Shown here: positions 33,905 to 44,910 of the stretch, one piece after another
Numbering within the stretch: position 1 is the first letter of the stretch
Layout: each line of letters opens with the position of its first letter
Assembly (NCBI GenBank): GCA_014695345.1
Contig: JACJOC010000020.1
Coordinates: 124,001 to 188,000, forward strand
Reading direction: 5' to 3'
Origin: Cyanobacteria bacterium FACHB-471
Lineage (GTDB): Bacteria; Cyanobacteriota; Cyanobacteriia; Elainellales; Elainellaceae
DNA length: 64,000 nt
Position numbers and translations under genes: made by a program
Notes under the pieces: generated by a model
Told to the model about the DNA's origin: nothing
Seen by the model: only the letters and a program-made list of their open reading frames with translations
Databases searched by the model: none

Positions 33905-34947
33905 GGATACAACAAAATCTTCAGCGTCTCTGAGGTTGGGGCAACAGCCCGTTCTACAGCAGCAGCGAGATCTTTGAGTGGATAGCGATCGCTTACTAGC
34001 GCATCCACATCAATTCGACGGTTAAACACAATGTCAGCCGCCAACGCCTGCACCCGATACGAGGAACTGTAGCTGCCCATCAGGTCAATCTCCCGCCGAT
34101 AAAGCGTGTTGGGATTCAGCGGAATCTCCACTTCATCAGGAAACTCGGCAAAAAATAGAATCTTGCCGCCTTTGCGAGTGCAGTCTAGTGCCTGAAAGAA
34201 AGCTTTTTCACTGGGAACTGCTAGCAGGGCTGTGTCAACGCCCATTCCTTGAGTTTGCGATTCGATTTTGGCCGCAAGGTCAGGATCACGCGCATCAAAG
34301 GCAGCTTCAGCCCCCACACTTAAGGCTTTTTCGATGCGGCTGGGGAGCAAATCGGTGGCGATCGCCTTCGCCCCAAAATATTTCACCAGCATGATGAACA
34401 TCAGCCCAATCGGTCCGGCTCCCGTCACCAAAACCGTTTGTCCAGGTGCAATCTGTGCCTTTTTCACCGCTTTCAGACAGCAGTTTGTTGGCTCTACAAA
34501 GCTAGCCTGCTCAAAACTGATGTCATCGGGAATGGGAATCAATCCACCATGCTGCACAATGTGCCCCGGCACTTTAACGTATTCTGCAAAGCCACCTCCA
34601 CTGGGCGTGAACCCCGCAGTCGTCGTCACATTCTTATAAACGTCACACATCGAAAAATTGTCATTGAGGCAATAGCCACAGTGCATACAGGGAATATGGT
34701 GCATCACCACAACTCGCTGCCCAACCTGCCACTCTTTTACCTCCGAGCCAACCGCAGCAATGATCCCTGCCGTTTCATGCCCAAAAATTCGAGGCGGCTC
34801 ATACAGCGGATAGCGAATCTTTTTAATATCAGACTGACAAAGCCCCACCACACGCACCTGCACCAGCACCTCATCCGAGGCAATTTCTGGCGTAGGCACC
34901 TCTTCATAACTGAGTTGATTAACCCCTCTAAAAACTTGCGCCTTCAT
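33901..34947 (-). CDS. Zinc-dependent alcohol dehydrogenase family protein
   Basis: 348 residues of the medium-chain dehydrogenase superfamily. The catalytic zinc ligands fit CQSDIKK (Cys38 region) and FGHETAG. The structural zinc site is CMHCGYCLNDNFSMC, four Cys in the usual C-x2-C-x2-C-x7-C spacing. The Rossmann motif is VTGAGPIGLM near residue 170. The closest resemblance is to threonine/sorbitol dehydrogenase-like zinc enzymes, but the substrate cannot be assigned. It is divergent from the FAD-dependent oxidoreductase gene (58 bp apart), so the two may share a regulatory region. Confidence 0.88.
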   Translation of the reverse strand: MKAQVFRGVNQLSYEEVPTPEIASDEVLVQVRVVGLCQSDIKKIRYPLYEPPRIFGHETAGIIAAVGSEVKEWQVGQRVVVMHHIPCMHCGYCLNDNFSMCDVYKNVTTTAGFTPSGGGFAEYVKVPGHIVQHGGLIPIPDDISFEQASFVEPTNCCLKAVKKAQIAPGQTVLVTGAGPIGLMFIMLVKYFGAKAIATDLLPSRIEKALSVGAEAAFDARDPDLAAKIESQTQGMGVDTALLAVPSEKAFFQALDCTRKGGKILFFAEFPDEVEIPLNPNTLYRREIDLMGSYSSSYRVQALAADIVFNRRIDVDALVSDRYPLKDLAAAVERAVAPTSETLKILLYP

Positions 34948-35005
34948 CGTTAGTGCCCTCTGGTTCTGGGATAGACTTTAGCATTGTTGGCAGTCCCTCC
35001 TCCCT

Positions 35006-36814
35006 ATGCAAACCCTCACCACAGATATTCTCGTAGTCGGCGGCGGCACGGGTGGAACAGCAGCAGCAATTCAGGCGGCAAGGCAAGGGGCACAAACGAT
35101 TCTCGTGAGTGAGTTTCCCTGGCTAGGCGGAATGCTGACTTCAGCAGGCGTTTCGGCTCCAGATGGGAATGAGCTGGCGGCATTTCAAACCGGAATTTGG
35201 GGTGCATTTTTGCAGGAATTGCAGCGGCGGCAGCCGGAGGGGTTAGACCACGCTTGGGTCAGCTTTTTTACCTACGATCCCCGTGTGGGTGCCGAGATCT
35301 TTGCAGACTGGGTGCAGGAGTTGCCCAACCTGCAATGGATTACGGGACGATCGCCCCTAGAAGTCCTCAAGCAAGGCGAGAGCGTCACAGGCGTTCGATT
35401 TAGCGATCTGACGGTTCAGGCACAAATAACCTTAGATGGAACGGAGCTAGGCGACCTGTTGCCCCTGGCAGAAGTGCCCCATCGCTGGGGATGGGAATAT
35501 CAGTCAGAGTGGGGAGAGCCCAGTGCGCCGATCGAGCCTAACGACTTAACCCAGCGGTATCCAGTCCAGGCTCCTACCTGGATTGTGGTTATGCAGGACT
35601 TTGGTGAAGGCGCAGACGTACCGCTGATTTCGGCTCCGCCTATCCGTCGGGCAGAGCAATTTGAAGATGCCTGGACAAATTACGGCGCAGACAAATTTTT
35701 GAACTACGGGCGCTTACCGGGAAACCGCTTCATGATCAACTGGCCGCAAAACGGCAATGATTATGCAGAAGGCGTTGGACGATTGGTGCAATCTGCCCTG
35801 AGCAAACAAGCCTTTTTGTGGGAAGCTCGCTGGCACACTCAACGCTTTGCTCGATTCATTCAAACGAAATTGGGTAGGCGCTATGGACTGGCAGACGATA
35901 TTTTTCCAAAAGATGGCAAAGAGCTAGCAGGTGGTGCCTTTGCGCTGCATCCTTACTATCGGGAGAGCCGTCGGCTACAGGGCTTAGCAACCGTTATAGA
36001 GCAAGACATTTTGCCGCTGCCAGACGGACAGGTTGCGCCACTGCCGATTAATGAGCAGGGGGAAGTGGAGGCGATCGCCCTCGGCAACTATGCCAACGAC
36101 CACCATTATCCCGGTGTTGAATTTCCGCTGAAACCCAAATCAATCCGCTGGGGTGGACGCTGGACAGGTACGCCTTTTACCATTCCTTATCGCTGTCTAA
36201 TTCCGGCAACGGCGGATGGACTGCTAGTCTGCGAAAAAAATATTTCTGTGTCTCACATCGCCAATGGAGCAACCCGACTGCAACCCGTTGTCTTGGGGAT
36301 CGGGCAAGCCGCAGGCATGGCAGCTGCGCTTTGCGTTGAGCAAAACTGTCAGCCCAGAGATTTGTCTGTCAAGGCTTTGCAGGAGGCGTTGCTAGATGAC
36401 CCAACTGCTCCTGCTGCAGTGATCCCACTGTTTAATCTGCCGCCCAGCCATCCTGAATGGCGCACCTGGCAGCAGCATTACCTTGAGCATCCAGATACTT
36501 ATCCGGCTGATGGTAACTGTCCTCTGGCAGAGGCTTCAACCCATGCAGCGAGTCTGTCTGGACTAAGTAACTCTTCCCAGAATTTGTCTGGACAGTTTGA
36601 GCGGAAGGATGAGCAAAACTATGCGTTTGTTGCGATCGCCCCTCTTTCTCTCACGAATCAAACCTTCTCACTGGTCACACTGGAGCCGCAAGTCAATCAA
36701 CAACTAGCTGCTTATACGACTGGACAATTTGTTCGGATTAGAGGAAAAGTGAATCCAGCAGGCAATTGGATTTTAGTAGAAGAAAGTGAGGCGATCGCTA
36801 AAGGTAGCCCCTAG
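35006..36814 (+). CDS. FAD-dependent oxidoreductase (FAD_oxidored family)
   Basis: 602 residues. The N-terminal dinucleotide fold TDILVVGGGTGGTAAAIQAA (about 6-25) is followed by LVSEFPWLGGMLTSAGVSAP. This is the signature of the PF12831 FAD-dependent oxidoreductases. The C-terminal FAD region has CLIPATADGLLVCEKNISVS and ATRLQPVVLGIGQAAGMAAAL (short segments of each are diagnostic). A final 90-residue beta-rich extension follows. The substrate is unknown. Related proteins sit in polysaccharide and xylan-type pathways. The divergent zinc dehydrogenase gene may act in the same pathway, which is inference. Confidence 0.85.
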   Translation: MQTLTTDILVVGGGTGGTAAAIQAARQGAQTILVSEFPWLGGMLTSAGVSAPDGNELAAFQTGIWGAFLQELQRRQPEGLDHAWVSFFTYDPRVGAEIFADWVQELPNLQWITGRSPLEVLKQGESVTGVRFSDLTVQAQITLDGTELGDLLPLAEVPHRWGWEYQSEWGEPSAPIEPNDLTQRYPVQAPTWIVVMQDFGEGADVPLISAPPIRRAEQFEDAWTNYGADKFLNYGRLPGNRFMINWPQNGNDYAEGVGRLVQSALSKQAFLWEARWHTQRFARFIQTKLGRRYGLADDIFPKDGKELAGGAFALHPYYRESRRLQGLATVIEQDILPLPDGQVAPLPINEQGEVEAIALGNYANDHHYPGVEFPLKPKSIRWGGRWTGTPFTIPYRCLIPATADGLLVCEKNISVSHIANGATRLQPVVLGIGQAAGMAAALCVEQNCQPRDLSVKALQEALLDDPTAPAAVIPLFNLPPSHPEWRTWQQHYLEHPDTYPADGNCPLAEASTHAASLSGLSNSSQNLSGQFERKDEQNYAFVAIAPLSLTNQTFSLVTLEPQVNQQLAAYTTGQFVRIRGKVNPAGNWILVEESEAIAKGSP

Positions 36815-36894
36815 AGGTAACCTCAGCGACTTTTCCTGATTCACTCTAGAAACTTCCGTATCAAGAACTAGAAACTCTGAGACGGAAACTTCCC

Positions 36895-37095
36895 ATGTCC
36901 ATCCTCGCCTCTGTTATTTCAGCAAGTCTTCTGCTAGCTGTAGTGGCTGCCAGTTCCAAAGAAGATAACTGCGACTCCTCCCACATTATGCCATCTTTGG
37001 CTGCTCTAGAGAATCAATCTGTTACATCTGAGCGTCCTCAAGTCCAACTCTTTCATCGGGGCAGCGGACGCAGAGACACAGCTCAATGCGCTTAA
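36895..37095 (+). CDS. patX: PatX-like RGSGR peptide precursor
   Basis: 66 residues with an N-terminal signal-like segment (SILASVISASLLLAVVAAS, 2-20) and, near the C-terminus, FHRGSGRRD with RGSGR at residues 55-59. RGSGR is the pentapeptide shared by PatS and PatX, inhibitors that bind HetR. PatX is known as a small exported protein widespread in filamentous cyanobacteria, and its gene commonly lies just upstream of hetR, as here (495 bp before the hetR start). A GGAAA sequence precedes the ATG at suitable distance. The processed C-terminal peptide would limit HetR activity in neighbouring cells. The tail after RGSGR is 7 residues (RDTAQCA), longer than in PatS. Confidence 0.85.
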   Translation: MSILASVISASLLLAVVAASSKEDNCDSSHIMPSLAALENQSVTSERPQVQLFHRGSGRRDTAQCA

Positions 37096-38490
<1,395 letters not shown>

Positions 38491-38581
38491 AAACTCTCTA
38501 ATCTACAACTCTCAAGTCCGAAGGTTGAAACGCTGGTTTGAAAGCTCAACCTTCAGGAAAGAAAAACACCTCTAAACATTC

Positions 38582-38612
38582 ATGTGGAGCAGACCTCTTG
38601 TCTGCTCCACAT
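38582..38612 (+). terminator. Hairpin terminator candidate after hetR
   Basis: Perfect 13-bp arms ATGTGGAGCAGAC (38582-38594) and GTCTGCTCCACAT (38600-38612) with loop CTCTT, about 90 bp after the hetR stop. No long T-run follows, so it may be a weak or factor-assisted terminator or a small repeat. Confidence 0.55.
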
Positions 38613-38674
38613 TGACGTAAAAGCTTGGTTGAATCTAAAAAACGCGGTTGTCCGTACTCCATCCCTCTAGTACA

Positions 38675-38983
38675 TCAGGAACGGGAGCGGAGCTCAGGAT
38701 AGCCATCATTGAGAACAGCACTCAAATCGACCGTCCAAATTGAATCATCAAATTGTGCCTGAGACTCTAGAAACTGATCGTGCAAGTAGGCATGCTGAGC
38801 CATCTGGGACATATAACCCACGTAGTGACCCATCAAGAAATAGACAGCCATCATCGCAGCAGCAGCAGCAGAGACCAGAAAGCCAGCAAGCATCAAAGAA
38901 AACTCGCGGCTTTCGACTGCCTCTTGCATTAGATGCAAGGCCCAGGCGACTAGACCAATGACAACAATCAGAATAAAGAACAT
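38675..38983 (-). CDS. Small two-helix membrane protein
   Basis: 102 residues. Two membrane helices (FFILIVVIGLVAWALHLM at 2-19 and FSLMLAGFLVSAAAAAMMAVYFLMGHYV at about 28-55) are followed by a Met/Gln/His-rich soluble tail (HYVGYMSQMAQHAYLHDQFL). The two helices form a hairpin that would leave both ends on the same side. No family was recognised. It lies between hetR and hisF, convergent with hetR. Confidence 0.6.
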   Translation of the reverse strand: MFFILIVVIGLVAWALHLMQEAVESREFSLMLAGFLVSAAAAAMMAVYFLMGHYVGYMSQMAQHAYLHDQFLESQAQFDDSIWTVDLSAVLNDGYPELRSRS

Positions 38984-39100
38984 CTAAAGAACGTAAAGTG
39001 TAACGAAATGTAATACTTTACGTATTGTAACAGCTTCTCATGGAAGTGTCCTCCTTTTGACGGAAGACTTGTTAAGAAGCCGGTTCTGAAAATGTAGAAC

Positions 39101-39871
39101 TTATGTTAGGCGGATAGGAACTTGATTAGCTTGCAGATGATGCTTGATCTCAGCGACGGTAAGCTGTCCATAGTGCAACAGTGAGGCTAGCAAAGCGGCT
39201 TCAGCTTTTCCTTCGGTGAGGGCGGCGTGAATGTGTTCGCAGTTGCCCGCTCCCCCTGACGCGATTACGGGAATTTGAACCTGGTTGGCGATCGCCTTGG
39301 TCAACTCCAAATCATAGCCCGCCTGCGTTCCGTCTGCGTCCATGCTGGTTACCAGCAGTTCTCCAGCACCCCGGCGCGCGACCTCAGCAGCCCAAGCGAT
39401 CGCATCCAATCCTGTATTTTCTCGCCCACCCCGGACAAACACATCCCAACCCGGATTAGCAGGATCAGTGCGACGACGGGCATCGATCGCCACCACAATG
39501 CACTGGTCGCCAAAGCGATCGCTGGCTCGGTCGATGAGCTCTGGGTCACGCACTGCCGCCGAATTAATGCTGACTTTATCGGCTCCGGCTCTTAACAATT
39601 TTTTAATTGTTTCTAAGGATTGAATGCCACCTCCCACCGTCAGCGGAATAAAAACCTGTTCCGCAGTTCGGTAAACCACGTCATAGATGATGTCGCGATC
39701 CTCGTGGGTTGCAGTGATATCGAGAAACACTAGTTCATCTGCCCCTGCCTGGTTGTATGCCTGCGCTAGCTCCACTGGATCGCCAGCATCGCGCAAATCG
39801 ACAAAATTAACGCCTTTAACTACCCGTCCGGCTTTGACATCCAAACAGGGCAAAATTCGCTTGGCTAGCAT
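39101..39871 (-). CDS. hisF: Imidazole glycerol phosphate synthase cyclase subunit HisF
   Basis: Forms imidazole glycerol phosphate and AICAR from PRFAR and ammonia supplied by HisH, in histidine synthesis. The 256-residue (beta/alpha)8 barrel begins [20 protein letters not shown] with catalytic Asp11. The second catalytic Asp is in VVAIDARR (about residue 130). Phosphate-binding segments are [31 protein letters not shown] and [11 protein letters not shown]. Length and motifs are canonical. No other his gene is adjacent. Confidence 0.97.
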   Translation of the reverse strand: MLAKRILPCLDVKAGRVVKGVNFVDLRDAGDPVELAQAYNQAGADELVFLDITATHEDRDIIYDVVYRTAEQVFIPLTVGGGIQSLETIKKLLRAGADKVSINSAAVRDPELIDRASDRFGDQCIVVAIDARRRTDPANPGWDVFVRGGRENTGLDAIAWAAEVARRGAGELLVTSMDADGTQAGYDLELTKAIANQVQIPVIASGGAGNCEHIHAALTEGKAEAALLASLLHYGQLTVAEIKHHLQANQVPIRLT

Positions 39872-40002
39872 TCTTCTTCCTTAAGCAACAAATCAACAAT
39901 CATCTTCTCAAATCAAAAGGGTTTCTGCATAAACCACTTTTTGAAGCGCAGCAGGTCTAATACCGATTTAAATAGATTTCACGACATATCAACTCCTTGT
40001 AA

Positions 40003-40022
40003 GGGCGAATGGCCATTCGCCC
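40003..40022. repeat. 20-bp perfect palindrome
   Basis: GGGCGAATGGCCATTCGCCC at 40003-40022 is a perfect palindrome lying between the hisF start and the GT4 gene end. It may be a collapsed relative of the dispersed hairpin family 1, since GGGCGAA and TTCGCCC are shared. Confidence 0.7.
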
Positions 40023-40074
40023 CTGCGGGTATCTGCATCCTTTTCAAATCAAATTGGTATAAGTTGCGCCAAAA

Positions 40075-41148
40075 TCAACCAAATTGCTGAAGCACCTCAG
40101 CAGTCCGTTGCCCAGTTTTTTCCCAGCTAAATTGACTAGCTCTAGCTAAACCCGCCGAACGAAGTTGCGATCGCACTCCCGCATCCGAAGCAACCGTTTG
40201 CATTGCTTCTGTGATTTCAGCCACTTCATAAGGATTCACCAGAATAGCTGCATCGCCTGCCACCTCTGGTAAAGAAGACACATTGGAAGTAATCACAGGT
40301 GTTCCGCAAGCCATTGCCTCTAAGACGGGTAGCCCAAATCCTTCCCACAGGCTGGGAAAAACGAGGGCGATCGCCTGATTAATCACCTTAGGCAATTCTC
40401 CATAGTCAACGTAGTTCAAAAACTTGACCTGAGCAGAGAGATTTAAGTGGTCGATTTGAGCAATGAGTTGAGGGGTGTAGCGCTTATCGGTTGGTCCTGC
40501 TAGCCACAGTTCGTAGTCCTTACAAGTTGGCAAGGCAGCAAATGCAGCAATTAAGCGCTGAAGGTTTTTATAAGAATCGCTCCGACCCAAGTAAAGGAAA
40601 TAATTGCGGGTAGGTAAATCTAAAAACCGAAAGTGTTCAGCATTGTGGGCAAGGAGGATGGGCGTAATTTTTTTGGCTGGAATTTGAAAGAAGTGAGTTA
40701 AATCCTCAGCCGTCGCGACGGAATCACAGATTAAATGCTGTGCCTGCTGTAAAACCTGGGGCACGTAATAACGGTAATAGGGGATCAAGGGAGAAAATCG
40801 TTTAGGAAATCGAATCGGAATCAAATCGTGAACTGTGACGACAAAGCGACAGTTCGTAAATAAAGGAGCTTCTGGAATAGGGGAAAAGATCAGGGGCGAT
40901 CGCCACTCCTGATAAATCTTGGGCAACTGCTGCTGAGTCCAAATTAGTCGCTTGAGATGCCCTCGAAACCCTTGCTCTGCAGTTTGCCCCGCTGGAATTG
41001 GATAGCACTCTTGCCCTTCGACTGTTTGAGCCGTAAGGAGTAAAGGATTGAGTGACTTTAAGTGAGACAAAAGGTTTAACGCATAAGTACTCGTACCTGT
41101 AGGACGAGACAGCAAAAACGCAAGATTGACTAATAGCTGGTGAGACAT
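40075..41148 (-). CDS. Glycosyltransferase family 4
   Basis: A 357-residue GT-B retaining glycosyltransferase. The N-terminus [20 protein letters not shown] leads into an acceptor half containing [20 protein letters not shown]. The donor half has [31 protein letters not shown], and [20 protein letters not shown] with the E-x7-E pair, followed by [20 protein letters not shown]. It resembles mannosyltransferases and other WbpZ/MtfB-like GT4 enzymes, probably acting on cell-surface glycan. It is not next to other polysaccharide genes. Confidence 0.9.
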   Translation of the reverse strand: MSHQLLVNLAFLLSRPTGTSTYALNLLSHLKSLNPLLLTAQTVEGQECYPIPAGQTAEQGFRGHLKRLIWTQQQLPKIYQEWRSPLIFSPIPEAPLFTNCRFVVTVHDLIPIRFPKRFSPLIPYYRYYVPQVLQQAQHLICDSVATAEDLTHFFQIPAKKITPILLAHNAEHFRFLDLPTRNYFLYLGRSDSYKNLQRLIAAFAALPTCKDYELWLAGPTDKRYTPQLIAQIDHLNLSAQVKFLNYVDYGELPKVINQAIALVFPSLWEGFGLPVLEAMACGTPVITSNVSSLPEVAGDAAILVNPYEVAEITEAMQTVASDAGVRSQLRSAGLARASQFSWEKTGQRTAEVLQQFG

Positions 41149-41189
41149 TTCTAAGAAATACTACGCTTTTGAAAAGGATCTCTTCGGGT

Positions 41190-41273
41190 GTTGGGTTTCA
41201 TACCTCTACCCCAACCTACAACTTAGAGACATTCAGTTAACTGTAGGTTGGGTGGAGCAGAGCGAAACCCAAC
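41190..41273. repeat. Imperfect 84-bp palindrome (GGGTTTC-type arms)
   Basis: Outer arms GTTGGGTTTC (41190-41199) and GAAACCCAAC (41264-41273). Inner arms CCCAACCTACA (41210-41220) and TGTAGGTTGGG (41242-41252). The internal GGTGGAGCAGAGCGAAACCC matches the arms of the repeat at 45781-45932. It is upstream of the GT4 gene start. Confidence 0.75.
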
Positions 41274-41353
41274 GCTTTAACCTTGCAGCGCTACTACAAT
41301 TCAGAAACAGTTCAGTTAGGGAAACCAGGACAGAACTAACTGGATTTGGTATT

Positions 41354-41566
41354 TTAAAAGATCCATAAATTAATCCAAAAAGCATTCTTCACTTGATTGA
41401 AGTAATTTGCTTGGTTTTCTTTTGCACAGAATAAACGAATATTATTTGGCTTGCCGCTCATATCATGAGGGTCATAATCGACCAATATTTCATCCACCAT
41501 AAAGAAATCATATTGACGAAAACCAGTCAAAATTAAACTTTGACTAAAGTGCTGGCTAGTTAACAT
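41354..41566 (-). CDS. Possible small hypothetical protein
   Basis: A 70-codon frame with Asp/Asn-rich composition (MVDEILVDYDPHDMSGKPNN) and an aromatic end (NAFWINLWIF). The family was not recognised. It sits alone between a GT4 gene and a helicase gene, where the DNA is AT-rich. Coding status is doubtful. The internal ATG before VDEILV could be the real start if it is expressed. Confidence 0.3.
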   Translation of the reverse strand: MLTSQHFSQSLILTGFRQYDFFMVDEILVDYDPHDMSGKPNNIRLFCAKENQANYFNQVKNAFWINLWIF

Positions 41567-41610
41567 GCTCTATCGTACTGCTCGATGCATCACTAATGAG
41601 ATAGCTGCAA

Positions 41611-43848
41611 ATGTCTTCCTCCAATCGCCCCATTTCCTCCGGATTTGACCAACTGCATGAACGGGTGCAGCGCTGGATTTGGCAGCAACAGTGGATGGAG
41701 TTGCGCGATATTCAGGAACAGGCGATCGCCCCCATTCTCTCAGCCCAACGCGATGTAATTATCTCGGCTGCAACCGCAGGCGGCAAAACAGAAGCGGCAT
41801 TTCTGCCCATCTTTTCCAAGTTAATGGATGAGACGGGCAGCGGAATTCAGGTTCTCTACATCAGTCCGCTGAAGGCCCTGATTAACGACCAATATCGTCG
41901 CCTTTCTGCAATGGGAGAACTGTTGGAGATTCCGATTCACCCCTGGCACGGAGATGTTGATGCAGGGCGAAAGCAACGAGCGCTCAAGCATCCGTCTGGT
42001 GTGGTGCTGATTACGCCAGAGTCTTTAGAAGCGCTGTTTGTGCGACGGGGATACGAATTGGCGGGAATCTTTCAGGCATTGCGATATCTCGTGATTGATG
42101 AACTGCACTCCTTTATGGGTGTAGAGCGAGGCAAACAACTGCAAAGCCTGATGCATCGAGTGGAGCAAGTTGCAGGACATGCCGTTCCCCGCATTGGCTT
42201 GAGTGCGACGCTAGGCGATATGGGACTGGCAGCAGAGTTTATCCGTTCGGGTGAAGGTGAGAAGGTCTTGCTGATTCAACCGGAGGACGATGAGGGGCAG
42301 GAACTCAAGATTCAGGTGCGCGGCTATCGCGAACTTGCACCCGATCTCTTCGGCTTGGAGGATGAGGAAGAAACTGAAGTCGATACAGAAGCAACTCAAA
42401 CTGCTGAATCCCAAGATAAGTCAGATATTGCAGCCCATTTGTTTAAGGTGTTGCGCAGTACAAACAATCTCATTTTTATTAATCGTCGGGCTGATGTAGA
42501 AGCATACGCCGATCGCCTGCGTCGATTATGTGAACAGCAAAAACTCCCCAATGAGTTTTTACCTCACCACGGCAGTCTCTCTAAAGACTTGCGGGAAGAG
42601 GCAGAGCAAGCGTTGAAGGGCGATCGCCCCACTACCGTTGTTTGCACCACCACGTTGGAAATGGGAATCGACATCGGTTCTATGACCTCGATTGCTCAAG
42701 TGGGTGCGCCTTTTTCGGTCACCAGTACTCGTCAGCGGTTGGGGCGATCGGGACGGCGAGAAGGCGATGCAGCAATCATGCGCTTCTACATTTCAGAGCC
42801 AGAAGTGACACCTTACACTTCTCCTCAAGACTCACTGCACCCTGAGCTGATGCAGGCGATCGCCATTGTCAATCTGCTGCTAGAGCGCTGGTGTGAACCA
42901 CCTATTGTGAGTAAACTGCATCTCTCAACCCTGATTCAACAGGTTTTATCACTCATTGCTGAAAGAGGAGGTGTGAGAGCAAAACAGGCATGGGAAACAC
43001 TTTGCCAGAAGGGAGCTTTTACCGCTGTTGATCAGGCTTTATTTATACAACTGTTGCGCTGTTTGGGGGCGCAAGATCTGATTCAACAAACTCAGGAAGG
43101 GTTACTTCTTTTGGGTTTGAAAGGGGAAAAACTAGTGAATCACTACAGTTTTTTCACTGCCTTTCAAACGCCCGAAGAATACCGCATCGTGACTCACGGC
43201 AAAACATTAGGCACCTTGCCCGTTGAATATCCTTTAACTGAAGGACTCTACCTAATTTTTGCTGGACACCGCTGGCGGGTTTTGGCAGTCGATCAAGAAC
43301 GTCGCATTGTCGATGTAGAACGCGCTGCCGCTGGACGGGTTCCCAGTTTCAGCGGCAATCGCGGCTGGATTCACGATCGCATTCGGGAGGAAATGTACAG
43401 GCTCTATGTTTCCAAAGAAGTGCCAATCTTTTTAGATGCGATCGCCCACGATCTGCTTAGCGAAGCCAGAACTAACTTCAATCGCTTTCATCTTGCGAAT
43501 ACACCTTTGTTATCCAACGGGCAGCAAACCCTATTGTTTTGCTGGAAAGGCGACCTGGTGATGAATACAATCCTGGTGCAGCTCCAGTCAAAGGGGTTGC
43601 GGGTGGGAAGGGATGCGATCGCACTCACTATTGAAGAGACAACACCTGCGAAGGTGTTGAAGGAATTGAGAGCGATCGCCGCTAAACCTCCCGTTAATCC
43701 TGTTGCGCTAGCTGCAACGGTGAGAAACAAGATCAGCGAGAAATACGACCCGTTTTTGAGTGAAGAATTGCTCTGCCAAAACTATGCATCCAGCTACCTC
43801 GACACGCGAGGAGCATGGGCTACGATTTCGGAGTTGGTTTCAAACTAA
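41611..43848 (+). CDS. Lhr-like DEXH-box helicase
   Basis: A 745-residue superfamily 2 helicase. Motifs: Q-like RDIQEQAIAPIL, Walker A SAATAGGKTEAAF, Ia YISPLKALINDQ, Ib TPESLEAL, II VIDELHSF, III GLSATLGD, IV region FINRRADVEAYADRL, V TTLEMGIDIGSM, VI STRQRLGRSGRREGD. This order and the RxxxLGRSGRR motif are characteristic of Lhr-type helicases. The C-terminal 300 residues form the winged-helix and accessory domains. It probably unwinds DNA or RNA-DNA hybrids in repair. It is shorter than the 1500-residue E. coli Lhr, as in the Lhr-core group. It is monocistronic. Confidence 0.88.
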   Translation: MSSSNRPISSGFDQLHERVQRWIWQQQWMELRDIQEQAIAPILSAQRDVIISAATAGGKTEAAFLPIFSKLMDETGSGIQVLYISPLKALINDQYRRLSAMGELLEIPIHPWHGDVDAGRKQRALKHPSGVVLITPESLEALFVRRGYELAGIFQALRYLVIDELHSFMGVERGKQLQSLMHRVEQVAGHAVPRIGLSATLGDMGLAAEFIRSGEGEKVLLIQPEDDEGQELKIQVRGYRELAPDLFGLEDEEETEVDTEATQTAESQDKSDIAAHLFKVLRSTNNLIFINRRADVEAYADRLRRLCEQQKLPNEFLPHHGSLSKDLREEAEQALKGDRPTTVVCTTTLEMGIDIGSMTSIAQVGAPFSVTSTRQRLGRSGRREGDAAIMRFYISEPEVTPYTSPQDSLHPELMQAIAIVNLLLERWCEPPIVSKLHLSTLIQQVLSLIAERGGVRAKQAWETLCQKGAFTAVDQALFIQLLRCLGAQDLIQQTQEGLLLLGLKGEKLVNHYSFFTAFQTPEEYRIVTHGKTLGTLPVEYPLTEGLYLIFAGHRWRVLAVDQERRIVDVERAAAGRVPSFSGNRGWIHDRIREEMYRLYVSKEVPIFLDAIAHDLLSEARTNFNRFHLANTPLLSNGQQTLLFCWKGDLVMNTILVQLQSKGLRVGRDAIALTIEETTPAKVLKELRAIAAKPPVNPVALAATVRNKISEKYDPFLSEELLCQNYASSYLDTRGAWATISELVSN

Positions 43849-43895
43849 GAAGTAATATGAAATCCGTTTCGTAAAGAAGCGCTGTTTGGTGTACG

Positions 43896-43959
43896 GGCGA
43901 AGCATTCGGCAAAGGAATTGTGCTCCAGCGGCAGGGATTGTGACCGAATGCTTCGCCCC
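43896..43959. repeat. Dispersed hairpin, family 1, copy D
   Basis: Perfect arms GGGCGAAGCATTCGG (43896-43910) and CCGAATGCTTCGCCC (43945-43959). It lies downstream of the helicase gene and is followed by a second palindrome at 44021-44053. Confidence 0.88.
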
Positions 43960-44020
43960 TACCGCTACCGCTACTCTACAGACAGATTTGATATAACTTC
44001 TCCTCGTTGCGAGGCAGAAC

Positions 44021-44053
44021 TTGTAGGGGCTTGGCATTGCCATGCCCCTACAA
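44021..44053. repeat. Short palindrome next to copy D
   Basis: Arms TTGTAGGGGC (44021-44030) and GCCCCTACAA (44044-44053) with inner TGGCATTGCCA. It lies 21 bp past the stop of the CDF gene on the minus strand and could terminate it. The arms share GTAGGGGC with family 1 ends. Confidence 0.65.
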
Positions 44054-44074
44054 TTGATTTGTATGTTGATTCCT

Positions 44075-44758
44075 CTAAAGGGAAGGTTGGCGCAGCGATC
44101 GCAGGCTTTCCCGAATTAGCGGCAATGCTCCAAGTGCAATCAGCCCAGCCGTAATTAGACTGATCACTTCATCTGCCCAATCCCAGTGCAGCAGCCAGAT
44201 TAACAGCGCTGCCAAAATCACGCCCACCGAACTAACTGTGTCTGCCAATACGTGCAGAAACGCACCTCGGATATTTAAATCAGCGTGGCTGTGGTTGTGC
44301 AACAGCGAAGCCGTGACCAGATTGAAGCCCAACCCGACGATCGCCGTCAGCAGCATCATTTCACTAATAATTGCGGGATGCTCACTCTGAAACCGAATGA
44401 TCGCTTCCCAGGCAACCCAGACTGCCAACACCACCAGCCCAATTCCGTTTGCCAATGCAGCCAGTAGTTCTGCTCGTTGGGAGCCAAGCGTCATTTGCCG
44501 ACTGGCAGCAAACCGGGCTAACCAGGTTGCACCCAGAGATAGCGCCATCGCCAAACAGTCTGAGAACATGTGCCCCGAGTCAACCACCAACGCCAAACTG
44601 TGGCTCAACCAGCTCATGCCGTATTCTGCCAGGGCAAAGCCACCTGTTAGCAACAGCCCAAGTCCCAACAGCCGCAGCTTGTTAGATGACGGTTGGGGAG
44701 TAGGGTCAGGCAACTTCCCCTGAAGCGGATCACACGTTGTACATTCACACCACTGCAT
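44075..44758 (-). CDS. Cation diffusion facilitator transporter lacking the C-terminal domain
   Basis: 227 residues with six membrane helices. Metal-site motifs of the CDF family are present: VVDSGHMFSDCLAMALSL (helix 2, HxxxD) and FLHVLADTVSSVGVIL (helix 5, HxxxD). Between helices 4 and 5 is a short HNHSHADLN stretch, a reduced His-rich loop. The protein ends soon after helix 6 (IRESLRSLRQPSL), so the usual cytoplasmic ferredoxin-like domain is missing. It probably exports Zn2+ or a similar divalent metal in exchange for protons. The N-terminus MQWCECTTCDPLQG adds a Cys-rich stretch that might bind metal. Confidence 0.85.
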   Translation of the reverse strand: MQWCECTTCDPLQGKLPDPTPQPSSNKLRLLGLGLLLTGGFALAEYGMSWLSHSLALVVDSGHMFSDCLAMALSLGATWLARFAASRQMTLGSQRAELLAALANGIGLVVLAVWVAWEAIIRFQSEHPAIISEMMLLTAIVGLGFNLVTASLLHNHSHADLNIRGAFLHVLADTVSSVGVILAALLIWLLHWDWADEVISLITAGLIALGALPLIRESLRSLRQPSL

Positions 44759-44910
44759 AGCACCAAACCATTAATGATCCCGATCCCGATTGTCCAGACG
44801 CGATGAATTGCGTCTCTGTTCATATTTCCTTGAAAGACTTGATTGATCGCGTCTTTGCAGGATTGTGCGTCTTCCTCTGGAAAAAGGTGATTCACCCCAT
44901 CTCTCCAAGA

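Noticed and set aside
44647-44895. 82-codon minus-strand frame overlapping the 5' end of the CDF gene
   Set aside because: Most of it overlaps the CDF gene in another frame. The remaining 45 codons have no family resemblance.
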